64,000 bases of DNA from Rotaria sp. Silwood1 (Eukaryota; Rotifera; Eurotatoria; Philodinida; Philodinidae). This document shows positions 1 to 13,690 of this stretch, in pieces. The number at the start of each line of letters is the position of its first letter. Positions within the stretch are counted from its first letter, which is position 1. The translations under genes were made by a program, and so were the position numbers. The notes under the pieces were generated by a model. It saw nothing but the letters and a program-made list of their open reading frames with translations. It had not been told where the DNA came from and made no database searches. The stretch covers positions 683,899 through 747,898 of the forward strand of contig CAJNOP010000056.1 in NCBI GenBank assembly GCA_905250075.1, in the 5' to 3' direction.

Positions 1-1130
1 GCCATCCATCACAAGATATACTCTTGATGACAATATATATCCTAGCAATGAAAATGAAGACACACAGTTGCTAGATGATGACTCGAAGATACCATTATCT
101 GATACCAAAAATTTTAGTCGCACTATCGCTAAAGAAGAAATATCATTCTCCGATGATGATTTACGATCATTCCTAGAAGGTCGCGCGAATTTATCACCGA
201 GTCAACAAGCACAGATTGAAGCTTATTTAAATAAACAATCATCATCCAACCAAGCTATATTTTCAAGATATTCAACGACTACAAAAGTACCAGCCACAAA
301 ATATACACTTGGTGTCAAGATATATCATGACCATCAAACCGAAAATACTCAGTCGCAAAGTTATATAACTGAGATACCATTATCTGATTGGAAAGATTTC
401 AATCGCACAATAGATAGAAAAGAAATATTATTTTCGGACGATGATTTACGATCTTTCCTTGAAGGTCGAGCGAATTTGTCAAAGATCCAAAAAGCACAGA
501 TTGAAGTTTATTTAAGTAAACAATCATCATCCAATCAAAGTATATTTTCGAGATATTCAACGAGCACAAAACTACCCGCCACAAACTATACTCATCATGG
601 TAACGTATATCCTGACTCTGAAAATGAAGACATACAGTTGTCAGATTATGATTCGAAAGATTTGAATCGCAGTATAGACAAAGAAGAAATATTGTTCTTC
701 GATGATGATTTACGATTGTTCCTAGAAGGTCGGGCGAATTTATCAGAAAATCAAAAAACGAAGATTCAAGTTTATTTAAATAGACAATTATCATCCAACC
801 AAGGTATATTTTCAAAATATTCAACAAGCACGAAAATACCAGTCAGAAGATATACAGCTGATGACAACTTATTTTTTAGCAATGGGACCGAAAAGACGTA
901 CTCGCATGGTTATGGAACTAAGTCACCAATTTTTAATTCGGAAAACATTAATACATTTGTCGATTCAGAAGAAATCTTCGTTTCTGATGATGATTTGCAA
1001 TTGTATTTACAAGGACGAAGTAATCTCTCACAGGCTCAAGAAGCACAAATTCAGGCGTTCTTAGCTAAAAAGACGTCTTCGAAGAAGACCATATTTTCAA
1101 AATATTCTACAAGTAAAAGTATGCTAATGA
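1..1130 (+). repeat. Tandem 90-residue coding repeat (SDDDL/IFSRYST repeat)
   Basis: The SDDD (or FDDD) codons start near 150, 435, 699 and 984, giving unit spacings of 285, 264 and 285 bases. Each unit reads SDDDLRxFLEGRxNLS, then QxAQIxxYL, then SSxxxIFSRYSTS, followed by a variable Tyr/Asp/Glu-rich linker. The first 60 bases are the linker of one more unit, so the array continues leftward. The core looks like two short amphipathic helices followed by a Ser/Tyr-rich strand. I do not recognise the domain. Confidence 0.8.
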
Positions 1131-4100
1131 AAACACTGACACCTAACGACATATCAGAAGTTTATTCTGAAGCAGAAACAAGTTTATCACTTAGTAAACA
1201 AGTTCAATCAACAGATTTTCAGCCATTTTCAAAATATTTTAATAGTACGATTAGTAATATAGTATCATCAGAATTTGCTTTACAAAAATTAGCTTCTACT
1301 ATACCAATTACAACTAGAAGAAAAACAAGAATGCGACGACCTGGACAATCGATTGGTGATGATAGTATTGATTTTGATAACAGTACCGAACAACTTTCTA
1401 ATATCTATACTGATTCAAATGACGATAAGATTTTATCGATTGATACACTTAATGAATATTCTCAGTTGTCAACATCAAAATCTTTTATCTCACCACTACC
1501 GACAGGTACTTCTGTTAAGTCAACGAAACAACCGTCTCATTTAAGAACATCAATGAGTACTTCGTTAAAAGACGTTCTAGAAGCACTTGCATTAGATACA
1601 ACAAAATCAGATTTTATGACCAATGAAAAATCTCGAACTGATAATCGAATTTATCAACTATCAACAGCATCGTCATTAGATCAACTAATTCAATACACTT
1701 CTGATGTAAATCTTATATCGTCCACATTATCTGTAAATGATTCATCAAATTTGAAAAACTATTCTCTAGTAAGTCAATTCGATCCAATTCTCATGAATAA
1801 AAATGCTACTATACATTCCAATAATAATAATGAAAAAGCGACTATTCATGATGACGACGATAGAATAAATAGTTCCCTTTTCCCAACGAAATTTAAATTA
1901 ACAATGGATCCGAAATTTTCACAAACTACTCCAGGTCAATTAATATCAACCAATGTTCAGAGTACCTCATCAGATAAAACTTCTAAATCTTCTGCAGATA
2001 TCAATACCGATCAAACTTCGTCAGTCTTAGTAGTAATCTCAGCTGATAATATTACGCATATGGATTCACTACCACTAGTGACTCGTCGATGGGATACACA
2101 AACCACTGTTAACCAAACTGAAATATCTTCTTCAAAGATTAATGATACCATAATTCCTTCAATGCTTCAGAATCTTACCTTTTTACAAAACCAATCTAAT
2201 ATATATGATACATCAAAACCGATTGATATTATGAGAGATAGTCTTAATGATGATCCTATTAATATTAAACAAACTTCAACATTACCAACGTTAATCACAA
2301 ACGATACATTGATTTTAACTACAACATCGGGTTATATTACTCAAACTATAAAAGATGAAATTAACTATAAAAATTCTTCGGGAATGTCAGTAGATGTCAA
2401 TATTACCTCTATCTTTCGCACATCATCACCGCTTATTATGTCTAATACAACCCTGCTTTCTTCACGTCGTTCACCTTTATCATCACCGTTGCACTATTCA
2501 CATCGATATTCAAGCACTAGGTCACCAAAATTTACTTCATTGTCATCACCAAAACTCTTTTCAGACACCACTACCACAATAACAACAACAACTACCACAA
2601 TAACAACAACAACTACAACAACGATAACAACTACAACAACAACAACTACAACAACTACAACTACAACAACTACAACTACAACAACAACTACAACAACAAT
2701 AACAACTACAACAACAACAACGATAACAACTACAACAACAACAACTACAACTACAACCACTACATCTACAACAACTACAACAACAATAACAACTACAACA
2801 ACAACAACTACTACAACAACAACAACTACTACTACAACAACAATCACCACACCAACAACAATGCTATTGTCAACAGAAATAACAACAATGCCTTCATATT
2901 CGACCATTTTTTCATCGTCTACTAGCACATTACAATCGTCATATCAGTTTTCATCAATACAAACAACTAATGAAGTTCGAACATCACATATAAAACAATC
3001 GACATTAATTAGTACTCTTGCTGATATGTCTTCTTTGCCTCCGATAACAACGTATCAACCGCATTTGACATCAACTATTCCTTTCACATCATACCTTACT
3101 ACTAATGAACAATTGTTAACAACAATATTTGATTCATATACATCTAAATTTCCCAAAACCTACATCGAATCATCTTCATTATCATATGCAAAATCTACTG
3201 AATCATTCACTACTAATTATCAATTTATAACAAGTACTCTAGTTCCTAGTACTAATCTTGACTCTTCTCCAACAATAACATCAGATAAAACTTCGATGCG
3301 TTCTACTTTACCTACTACGTCTGAAGAAACTCTTTCACTGTCTAATTATCAATTATTTGAAACTACTGAGACGCCATATTTATCATCGCTAAGTACTGAT
3401 CGATATCAAGAAGAATTTACTCCATTGAAATTTGCATCGACAATTTTTCCTCACATTGATAAATCAAAGGTTTTCTCGACACTTGAACATTCTACTATAC
3501 GAACAAGTTATCTATCAACAACAAGTATAACTGCAACGACGACTACGTCAACCACCACTACCACAACAACAACAAAAAATCGATATAAAACTCGAAAATC
3601 GAAGAGAACTGGTTGGACAACACAAACATTATCAACTACTGCTTCTTTTCCAACCGCTACGGTTATACCTTCATATCAAACAACCCTTAAATCTGGTATG
3701 TTATTGATTTTCTCTTTAAGAATTCTCTCAAAAGATATCAGTTTTTGTCAGAACTATTAAAATTAACATAAATGCATGATAGGATAGCCTGAAGCTTGTT
3801 CTTACATAATTGGCATGATCCTTTTAGTTAGCACCTTGAGGTCTTCTAAAATTTTTGAAAGCTTGTTTGGTTATACATCTGAGAGTTTTTGAAGGAGCCT
3901 CATTATATCCAATTGCTTTATTCTGTTTCAAAGACCATGTCAAGATGTAGGGCATGACAGAGCTCATTATTTGAATTAATTTTTGTTACTATTATATAAA
4001 AGAGTACTTTTACAATAAGAGCACCGTTTTATGAGATATTAATCTTTTCTTCTCCTTGAAAAGAAAGAAGGCTTCTGCCATACCCAGCATCCTAACATAC

Positions 4101-6020
4101 TCTTTCGAACAAAGAAATAATCAAGTATATAGAATAAAGGTCCACGAAGCATTGTGGACTACCAAATGAGCTATTTTTGACTCTTGGTTGTTGAATATCT
4201 ACCGAAAACGTTATGGTACAGGACTGACAATTTCAGTATAATCTCTTCACTACAGGTCCTATATCTTCTGAAAATTTTATGCAGTTTGATTATATTTGAC
4301 CCAAGATCAGTTTTTGGAAGTTTGAGACAAGTTTGAAATAACATTTCATTATTTTTTATTTTTTAGATTATAAATTACCAACATCTACAAAAATGTCAAC
4401 TTGGCCTTCTGAATTGTATTCTCCTGAACAACAAGACACAGTTCTTATAGAACCACGATTAATTAAAAATGATTCTAATAGACTTATATCTAATGATTTA
4501 CTTAATCAAATATTTAATAATATGTCGACATCAGGAAATTCTTCAACAGAAAAATATATTTATTTTAATTTAAATGATTATCCACCATCATCATGGAACT
4601 TATCATTAAATTCTAACGAAAATATTTTTCTTGATGTTGTATTCCCATCATCATCTACTTCAACAAATTTAACATTTTCAAATATTGCAGCAAATCGTTT
4701 ATCAACAAATATAATTGGTATACCAATTAATTTACAAGTTGATCGTGTACAAACAAAACAATTTTCATTAACAATGAATGCAACAGATAATGATTTAAAT
4801 GTAAATCGTACAATACCATATTTCTCTGATGTTATTATTGGTCATGTTAAAAGTGAACAATTTGAATTAAATTTAACTAAAACAGATAATATGCATGTAC
4901 GGGTAACACAAGTTGATTCAGCAACAGCTGAACTTTATCTTGATAGTAATTTTTGTACAAATGAAAGTAGTTTAGAAATTAATTTAAATCTTTCACAAAA
5001 CGGTAAAAAAAAAAGATTTTTTTTTTTAAATTCTTTTATCTTGTTCTTTTTTTATTTTTCTTAATTTCATTTATATGTTTTATTTATTATTTTAAAGGAA
5101 CAATTCGTTATGGTAATCGACAACCAATACATATTGGACCAGTTTTTACTCGAGTACATATGCTTAAACACTCATGTGATCGTCAACAACCATTAACATT
5201 ATTTTTTGATATATGTGAACGATCAAATCCATGTGTAAATGATGGTATATGTCAAGCTGTTATGCCAGATTATAATGATAATTCAAATACGATCACAGAA
5301 ATTGGACATGTTGGTTATAAATGTCAATGTCCATTACATACATCAGGTGAACATTGTCAATTTTTACAATATCCATTAGGTTATTGTTTAAATAATGGAA
5401 CATTATTTCAAATGAATAATAGATATAATAATACAATTGAAAAATGTATCTGTCCAATAGGTTTTCGTGGTGAACATTGTGAAGAAAATATTGATAATTG
5501 TATTGGTATAACATGTTTTGATCATGGCATATGTGAAGATGGTATTGATCAATATAAATGTTCATGTTTTGATGGTTATTTTGGTTTTAATTGTGAACAT
5601 AAACATGTACAAATTGTTTTATTACAAGCAGCAAGTCGATCATTTGGTGTTGTTGCAATTTTATTAATTGCTGCTATAGCTGGTCTTGTTGTTGCTAGTG
5701 ATATTCATACATATTTAACAAGAAAACGTCAAACATCTAATTTACCGAAAAAAATCTCACGTGTACAATCAGAATTATTTGAAAATTCAGTACTTTTACT
5801 TGGATTTAGTGATGCACCTATTGAAATGAGTGATTTATCAACTGTTCGAAAATGGAAAAAACCAGTAATATTGAAACAACGTCAAACACATAGAACAACA
5901 AGAAATAGAAAATCAACAGGTTATCAACAACTTTCTAGACGAAAACCATTCACTACCATTTCAAAATTCTCATCTCGACGTTATGCAGCATCAAGTCAAC
6001 TTGATCAAACAATTATTTAA
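1..6020 (+). CDS. Mucin-like EGF-domain transmembrane protein (5' partial)
   Basis: Frame is open from base 2, so the 5' end lies outside the window. Exons are <2-3695, 4367-5002 and 5098-6020; both introns are phase 1 with GT-AG ends and join to 1,750 residues. In order: at least four tandem repeats of about 90 residues (key motif SDDDLRSFLEGRANLS, then IFSRYSTS), a long Ser/Thr-rich region, a poly-Thr tract of roughly 100 residues with Ile interruptions, a second Thr/Ser stretch, a globular region with many N-glycosylation sites, three EGF modules (5200-5600, six-cysteine pattern, ending GEHCQF, GEHCEE and FGFNCEH), one membrane helix (about 5640-5705), and a basic tail of about 105 residues. 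Inferred role: a heavily O-glycosylated, membrane-tethered surface protein with an EGF stalk, as in membrane mucins. Ligand and orthologue are unknown. Confidence 0.8.
2560..2862 (+). repeat. (ACA/ACT)n microsatellite coding poly-Thr
   Basis: About 300 bases of ACA and ACT triplets with a few ATA and ATC interruptions. They encode an almost pure Thr tract inside the mucin-like exon. The tract stays in frame with both flanks, so it is coding. On the opposite strand it gives an artefactual poly-Val reading frame. Confidence 0.9.
3870..4335. repeat. Dispersed repeat A, copy 1 (inside intron 1)
   Basis: This segment inside the 671-base intron of the mucin-like gene aligns, with divergence, to 13040-13690. 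Shared landmarks in the same order are GAGTTTTTGAAG, TACTATTATATAAAAGA, TCCTTGAAAAG, GAAAACGT and TTGACCCAAGATCA-type sequence. It has no intact reading frame. It lacks the 175-base insertion present in copy 2 and so acts as a natural empty site. Confidence 0.65.
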
Positions 6021-8799
6021 AAACTTTTGTTTTGTTTTGTTGGCTTTTATTTTCTTTTGCTTGTGTTTCATATATATATTTGATAATAATAATTAGAGAT
6101 ACTATTTTCATTTGTTCTAAATTAAGGTACTGACATTTCGAAATTTGAGCAGTTTTTTTTTGTCTTGATTGAATGGAGCTCGTCGAGTGACCTATGAAAA
6201 TGTTGTTTTCGAGGTGTCCACATGATATTTTTTGCAGCGAAACTGAGGAAAATTAGGTTTAAAAATATCAGGAAAGCCTATAAAAATTGAAACACACCAA
6301 ACATATCAATTCTTTGTAGCCTTCATATTTATTCGATTTTTTTTATTTTGATTTCACTTGTCACGGGGCTAGAAAAAAATTAATAGATGTTTTTTTTTTG
6401 AAAAGTATTGTTCAATAGTTGAGGAAATCGATTTTTTCTCTATTCGAAAATACAAGTGAATAGGAAGGTATTGGTAAAATAAACTCTGAGCACCTTTGTA
6501 CCAAGGCATATACTAGTCAATAGAGCTTGACATTTGGAGCCATGTTAACTCATCTGAAGTCAGTCTGAGCCAAAATCTCAACAAACAAAGTATTTGAAAA
6601 ATGAAGTCAAATGTAACTCTTCTAGATATATTGAAATGACTAGAGCCATCTGACATTTACCACAAATTCATCTGAAGTGATTTTTTCGAAGATTTATCTG
6701 TTCAAGCGTTTGGTTCAGAACAGACCATGCTAAAAGTTTTTTTGCATGTTATCTTCCTAATATTTTTCCTAGCGCATGGGTATAGAATTACATTTTTGTT
6801 GTTTCTCATCATACTAAGTATCAATCCATATGCACGAATATTGATTAATGTTGTGTCTTCTATTCTATAGAATCATTGCGTAGAAATTCTTTACCGATGT
6901 ATAATTCATTATAGACTTGACCATCGTAACAGTGCAAATAGTAGAAACTCCAATGATAATTTTTTTGTTAGTAGTGTCTAAACTTTTGTGTGTCAGGGAA
7001 AAAGTAATATTTATCCGAGTGTACAATGCATTATTGAAAATATTTTTCTTCATACTTAAATCTATTTTTCATCCAAGCCAACTTTCCCATTTATAGGAAT
7101 AAATGAGAATATCTTCTCTTTGTAAAATCTCATTCTCTTCCTATTAGTTAATATTCTATTTTGCATCTACACTTGAATAGTATTATTCATCACTCGCAAA
7201 ATGATTGCTCGAACATAACCAAAAGCTCGGTAGGTTTATTGAATAAGTTTTGAACAAACTATCCCTTGGTATCAAAACTTACACATATTTATTTTTAAAA
7301 AATTCACATGACAAGATGATCTAATTCTTAAATGATCCAACTGTCTTTACTGCATCGGTCAGATGCTATCTGAATTCGACAACAATTGTTATGAAACGAA
7401 GACTGTCCTAACATGCAAAACAACAACACGTTATATTGTGAAAATTAACACGATAAAACGAAGAAAAAACAGCATCATGTGACTCAACACTTATTTCCTA
7501 CTTATATGATGAGGAAAATATTGTTACTTTTTTATATGATCTCTTTACGATGTCATAAATCAGTCATTTATTTTTTTGTAAGAATAAATTGAATGACAAT
7601 GAAAACAAAAAATGTTTTATTATTCTTATTTTATTAACATCAATCTTATGTAGGATTAGTATATAACAATATACTTTAAAATTTTTGAATCTTCAAACTT
7701 TGTAATTGTATGTTACAAATCATTTAGTATGTTTTTATTTAAATAGTTTGTTCTAATGCATTCAATATCATAGATATCTATTGAATGATTAACAAAGATT
7801 TTGATCGATGTATTTTTATACATTATTTTGAATTAATTATTCGATCAAATGATTGTTCAACTGACAAAAATGACAAGTATTAAAATATAAAAAAGAAATA
7901 TAAAAATAACGTGACGAAAGATTTGTCAACAGCTTGTTAAAAGTGTTATTATTGAAATGATTTAATCATAATGTGTGATGCTATCAAACAATAGTTGCAG
8001 TGATTTGTAAATGTTGTTAGAAACAATGTACAATTTTCATAATGCCACAATCTACCTTGATATTAATCTGATGTTAGAATTAATTACAAATACGTGAATA
8101 TGTTAATTTTATTAAATTATACGTGTGTTTCAATTTTTTTAATAATGATTATGTTGATATTAATGCAAGAATCAATCATGTCAAAAAGATAATACATGAA
8201 GATTATGTAAACTCATTTATTTAAAGCTATGATTTATTTCTCTATAATGAACAAAGAACAAGCAAAATGTTTTTAATGAATCAAAATTCAAAACACATTA
8301 TCAATGATGATGTCATTTATTTGATTTCTCAATCAAATGGAAACATATGTTTTTTTTGTTTTATTATATCTGAATGTCTAAGCTGATTTCATACATACAT
8401 TCAATCTTAATAGTATCTTTCTTCAAGCACAGAAAATTATCGGTTTATCATAAGTATAGTTCTGCATATGTTCAATAATAAAAGAAAAGAAGAAAAATGT
8501 TAAAATGCTTCTATTTTCACTCATTTATCATATTGATTGAACACATAATGGCTTTGTTCGCGTGCGTACACATTTACTCATAATTCATTGTTCAGACAAC
8601 CAATCGGCTACACTCGATTTCGCTTTCTACTAATGATCAATAGTTATATGTTCTTCGGTACATTACTGTGAATAAAACAAAAATGACAGAAAAAAAACGA
8701 ATGATAGTTATTCAACTGACAGCAAGAAAAAGAAAACGGCATACAAATGCAAAAAAAAAACAAATAAACTCGCTTATAATATATATATATATTCAATAT
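6021..8799. other. Intergenic, no gene seen
   Basis: AT-rich 2.8 kb between the 3' end of the mucin-like gene and the 3' end of Wnt. Only short, start-poor reading frames occur, with no splice-supported exon chain and no clear repeat. It must hold the 3' UTRs of both convergent genes. Confidence 0.5.
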
Positions 8800-10830
8800 T
8801 TACAAGCAACGACTTATTTCTTGAGTAGTAACACAATTTTGACATTGAACATAACAGCACCATTGAAAACGACAATTACATTTATCATGTACAGTCACTA
8901 TTTGAGATTGATAACCACGATTACAGCAAAGTAAATCACATCCGTCAATTGCGCGAGAACTTCGATTACAAGTACGTCCTACAGTACCAAATGAACCTAA
9001 TGATAAATTTTTTTCACAATAATTTGGACTTGATTTAAAATAAATTAAACCATTTTTATATGCTGTTGATATTGGTTGTTTATCAATATGAAATGGAAGG
9101 TTACGTGGTATAAAACGTAGTTTTTTATCAAATAAACTTCGTTGTAAACGTACTTCAATTGCATCATCATAGTATTCTTTAAGTTGTTTAGCTATTTGTG
9201 TAAATGAATGAAGTGAACGCCAACATATTTTAAATTCACAAGAACCTGATACACCATGACATTTGCATTGTCGATCAACAGAATCAAGAATTGTCTTTAA
9301 AAAAACAAATATATAATAAAAATCAAAGTGTATATTAAAAAGAGAAAGAACAAAATTCTTTACTCGAATTCCAACTTGATTATTATGAACATTTAATAAA
9401 CTTGTTCGATTTTTTGTTATACGTTCTCGAAGATTAACAAATTTTTTAGCTAATTGTGTACCAAAAAAAACATTATCTGAACATCCTGTCCATCGTATAG
9501 AATTATTTAAATTTTTATCATCTATTGACATATCACATCCACATGAACTAAGTCGTCCTGTACTACATGCTTTTGTTATAGCATAAGCAATACCAGCTGA
9601 TGTTAATGCATGAATATATGCTGATTCTTTTGTTCCTATTTTATATTTAAAATTAATATGAATTCTTTTTTTGTATGAAAAAAAAATTTTAAAACCTGAA
9701 TCAAGAATATTTCCAATTAATTGATTATCTTTAAATAAACTACAATTCCAATGACGATTTTTAAATTGTGTTTTACATTCTTCTAATGCTAAATTTGTAC
9801 CAAAACGTATAAATGGCATAAGTGCTTCATTTCTTTGACAAAAACGTATTTGTCTATAACTAAGACCATATTTAACATGGCAAAGACCTTGTGTAGCAAA
9901 TGATATATCAGAGACTTGAATAATTGATCTAAACAAAAAAAAAAAAAAGAAAATAGAAATTCTTCTTCTCTCTTTTTTTTTTTCTTTAATTCACATCTGT
10001 TCAATTTTATGACATATTTGTCCAAGTTTTAATTTTATAGATCAATAAACATTTATTTTTCAAATGTAAATAAAACAAAAAAAAGATATATTTGAAATGA
10101 TAACCACATGCTGTTTATATATTTGTTTTACCCACATATGGAGAGATCATTGATCTTTAGTTTTATTTTTTTTTTATTTTTTCTTGTCAATGAACGAAAT
10201 CAAATGACTTTTGAACGTGCTTAAATGTTTCCTATGCTTCTTAAAATGTATGCATATAAGAAGCAAAGAAATATCAAATAATGAATTATATGTGTTTGTC
10301 AATGACTTTTTATTCGTTACGTTCATTACGTCATTTTATGATGATCATCATGACTTCTCATTTATATTCTCGCAAGACAAATTAAATGAAGTAGAAGGTC
10401 TTTTCTTTTTCTTACAAAAAAAAAAGAAAGAGTTAATGAGCCGTATCTCATCTATATCTTGACATGGATTAAAAAAATATGATATAGGATATATTAATAA
10501 TATCAGAGGTATCTCGAGGTCATCAAACTGGGAGTACGAAAGATGCACATGAAACGAAAGAGAAGAGTTAGAATACAAAATGGATCTTGTCAAACTCACT
10601 GCACCCACACCAACATCCCTATTCTCATAGCCCATCGTGCTTATCTTTTCGAGATTTCCATCAAGATTAGGGGTGATCCTTATTGCTAGATCGATAAGTA
10701 AAAGTTTCTCTGGAAATTTTTCATTAAATAGGACATCTTCCATTTACGAATTATACTTTTAAAACTTTACTTACAGCCATTGTTGACTTGAATTGATTAA
10801 AATAAAAAGAAATAAAAATGATATTTTCAT
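8800..10830 (-). CDS. Secreted Wnt ligand (closest by eye to Wnt4)
   Basis: Four exons: 10830-10775 (start ATG and signal peptide MKISFLFLFILINSS), 9928-9696, 9635-9364 and 9294-8800. Introns of 846, 60 and 69 bases join in frame to 351 residues, the usual Wnt length. The spliced protein has 24 cysteines. Diagnostic Wnt motifs are EECKTQFKNRHWNCS, GTKESAYIHALTSAGIAYAI, the acylation-site loop CKCHGVSGSCEFKICW (the serine in SGSC is the palmitoleate acceptor in the family), RTCNRSS, DGCDLLCCNRGY, and a Cys-rich C-terminus. Family role: lipid-modified ligand for Frizzled/LRP receptors in patterning and cell fate. Wnt4-like is suggested by the signal-to-core region and the YFKSSPNYCEKN segment, but subfamily needs a tree. 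The two short introns are multiples of three without stops, so an unspliced reading frame looks continuous across them. Confidence 0.93.
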
Positions 10831-13039
10831 TGCTTATAGATTGAAATACAATCGATCGTATGAATATGTCAATGTGAGAACATAGCTTTGAATGATTTAT
10901 ATATATTAATCAATATAATATATTGTTGTAAATCTTCTCATTGACTTGATAAGATCTGATTTGAGGATAAGAATAGGAAAAAAAATACAACAAGTGTTGA
11001 TGATTCTTCTCTCTATGTGTATATATTGCGTAGTTAGAAATGAAGGTGCTGATGACGATGAGAATATCAATGTTCATAATAAAAAAAAAAAAAAAAGAAG
11101 GGAGAGAGAGAGGAAGAGAAGTCAATAATGATTGGTTATATAGAAACAGAAAAGAGAAAAGAAAATGTTCAACTTTTCTTTCTTTCTGTCTGTTGGTGGG
11201 AGTTTGCGAGTCTTTCTAACACTTCGATGACAAATCTCTTTTCACTTTCTATATCACATAACATACTGATTTATGTGCACAGTAGAGTCAATTAGTGTCA
11301 CATATCTAGATGACTGACCAACTGGCTATATTACTAATGTGTCTGCTACTCGACAATTGCGATTTATTGCAATGTTGTTTTTTTCTCTTCCATACCGTTT
11401 GATGTGATCATCGATCAAATCAATACAAATGCTATTCGAGTTTTTTCATTATAAAAACATATGTGTACATTTGTTCATAAAAAAGAAAAAGAAATAAATT
11501 ATTATCGTGTTTGTTTAATAAAAGCAGAATTGATTGAGAACGAAAGGTTTTTTGTTCGCAAATGAAGAATATATGATAATTTCTCTAGTTTTATATGAAT
11601 GTACACAATTAATTAGGCTTCTGAAAAAAAAACGTTCTCAAGTGATTCATGCTGTTTTTGTTGATATTTTCATGTACATATGAGCGACTCCGTTTGAAGA
11701 AAAAGTATAAGTAGACTTCGATTAATGTCGGAGGGGCTAGAATAGACTAGTCCCTGCCCAAGTTTTATGTCGTCTCCAAGAAAATGTCGAACTATTGTCG
11801 TACAACTATCTTTCAAGTTTTAAAGGTAGCTTTTCTCATTCACTTGGTGCTAACTAGACAGCTTCCAACTGTCTACCTAATCTTTAGTCTTTTCTACTTT
11901 GAAGAAGTATTGAGATCCCTACTCTTTTTTAACAGGTATAAATATTTTCACTCGCACATTAGAGAAGAAACGATATTAACAAAACTCGTATGACTTGTGA
12001 GAAAGTCACTCTAAGAGAGAGAAAAGACATATTTATTTTGATTAATATCTTCAAGATATTCTAAGAATAATTATATCAATTAACTGGTATAATTTCAGAT
12101 CAAATTTCTTCCATTCAAATTTTTTCAACAAAAACACTAACCATAGGCTTAAAGTTCAGTAGAAGGTTATGGACAGGAATCATTTTAGGGTTTTCATAGT
12201 CTTACTCATAGTTATTGCTGCTTATAATATTGAATTGTAACTTGTAAAAAGTTACAGCAGTTCTCATATGAATTATAAGAGGTTTATTGGTATGATTTGC
12301 TTTTTATGAAATGAATGAATAAATATGTATCGATTGAAATAAGTCACATCAGTCTAAATCCTCCTAGGCTTTTTCTTAGAATAAAATTCACCCATATGCA
12401 CGTAAAATATCAGTGAAAACGGCGCAGATCGGTTGAGCATTTTCTTTTGTTCATTAATCCGTTTTATACCATACAAATAGATATCACAACTATCGTAGAA
12501 AATTGTCTGTTTTAAGAGAAATACTGCTTGTTAATTTTACTGTCTCGAAATTCGTAAATAGCAACATTCAGTGAGATAAGTTCATCTTAATTCAATATCC
12601 TGATTATCAAACTGTTTTCTGTCAAGTCAAAGTAAATCATTTTGTTAAGCATAGTATTAATTGTCTTCGTTAAGAAAAGATATTAAAATCAATACGTATG
12701 GCATTATCGGCTGTCTCAATTTAAAATATAGTGAAAAATAATTCATTTTATAGGCAGAGAAATTATATTTGATGTTAACTAATAATTTTTATCTGTCTCA
12801 AATCACCATATTACAATTGATACTTTAGTTCACTCAAAAACAGGCGCTTTTTCCTTAAAAACATGAAGGTTGAGACAAATGCATGAGATGATTGATCGAG
12901 ATCTAATCTTTCATCAATGAACTAGGTTTTTTACTTGGCATTTCGTTTCTTCTTAAAAAAAACTTCCTTCATCTAATGCTTGAACAATGTGGATTTTTCC
13001 GATAACGTGAAATATCTTTTTCGTTTTTATTTGTTGATG
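10831..13039. other. Intergenic, Wnt upstream region, no gene seen
   Basis: 2.2 kb of AT-rich sequence upstream of the Wnt start, with short A/T and purine runs (for example 11082-11127). A small imperfect hairpin lies at 11730-11762 (GGAGGGGCTAG facing CTAGTCCCTGCC). No exon chain is supported. Any Wnt promoter should be here. Confidence 0.45.
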
Positions 13040-13690
13040 TGTTTTTTGATCGCATATCCCAGAGTTTTTGAAGAAGTTTCATTGTAATCAATGGCTTTTT
13101 TCATTTGTGTGTAACAACATATGAAGCTACAATGCTGGTTTTTTGAATTAAGCTTTAGTACTATTATATAAAAGAATACTTTCAAAATTAGAACAGGAGC
13201 GTACCTAGCTCTGTAGGACAGAGGGCGTAAGGTATTCGTCCATATCACTTTAACAGTTATAACCTTTAGAAAAGAGCTTTTTTTCTATTTTGTTGTACAA
13301 AAAAGAAATTTCAGAAGCAGGGGGCGTAACATCCTACTCGTTCCTCTCCCCCACTCTGTACGCCCCTGGATTAGAACACCATTTATTAGACATTGAACTT
13401 TTCTTTTCCTTGAAAAGTAAGAAGGGCTCTGTCGTGCATTGCATCCTAAAATGCTTTCTCGAATAAAAAAAAATTAGATTATAGAATGAAAGTTTGCAGA
13501 AAATTTCGGATATCAAAATGAGCTTTTTCGATCCTTGTTTGTTCAATATCTTGCGAAAACGTCATCATATACGACTGAAAATTTTATCACAGCCTATCTA
13601 CTACAACTTCAACATATTCTATAAAATGTCATGTGAGTTTAAGGTACTTGGCCCAAGATCACTTTTTGACGGAATTTGTCAATGTAAAAT
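13040..13690. repeat. Dispersed repeat A, copy 2 (interrupted)
   Basis: Second copy of the repeat seen at 3870-4335, same orientation, broken by a 175-base TIR element at about 13194-13369. No intact reading frame spans it. It may be the relic of an unidentified mobile element or of an old segmental duplication. Confidence 0.6.
13194..13369. mobile_element. Short TIR element, hAT-like MITE
   Basis: The termini are imperfect inverted repeats: left CAGGAGCGTAC, right GTACGCCCCTG. The direct repeat ATTAGAAC (13187-13194 and 13370-13377) flanks it and reads like an 8-base target duplication of the nTnnnnAn type usual for hAT. The related copy at 3870-4335 carries only one version of this site (ATAAGAGC), so the insertion is real. 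No coding capacity. The exact end is ambiguous by one base because C is shared by flank and TIR. Confidence 0.7.

Noticed and set aside
399-827. Minus-strand 142-codon frame
   Set aside because: Shadow of the tandem-repeat exon; its own repeats mirror the plus-strand units.
2494-2928. Minus-strand poly-Val reading frame
   Set aside because: It is the reverse of the Thr-coding ACA/ACT microsatellite in the mucin-like exon.
9300-9700. Unspliced continuous Wnt reading frame of 378 codons
   Set aside because: Two introns (9295-9363 and 9636-9695) are multiples of three and free of stops, but retaining them would insert non-Wnt residues into two highly conserved blocks; good splice sites remove them.
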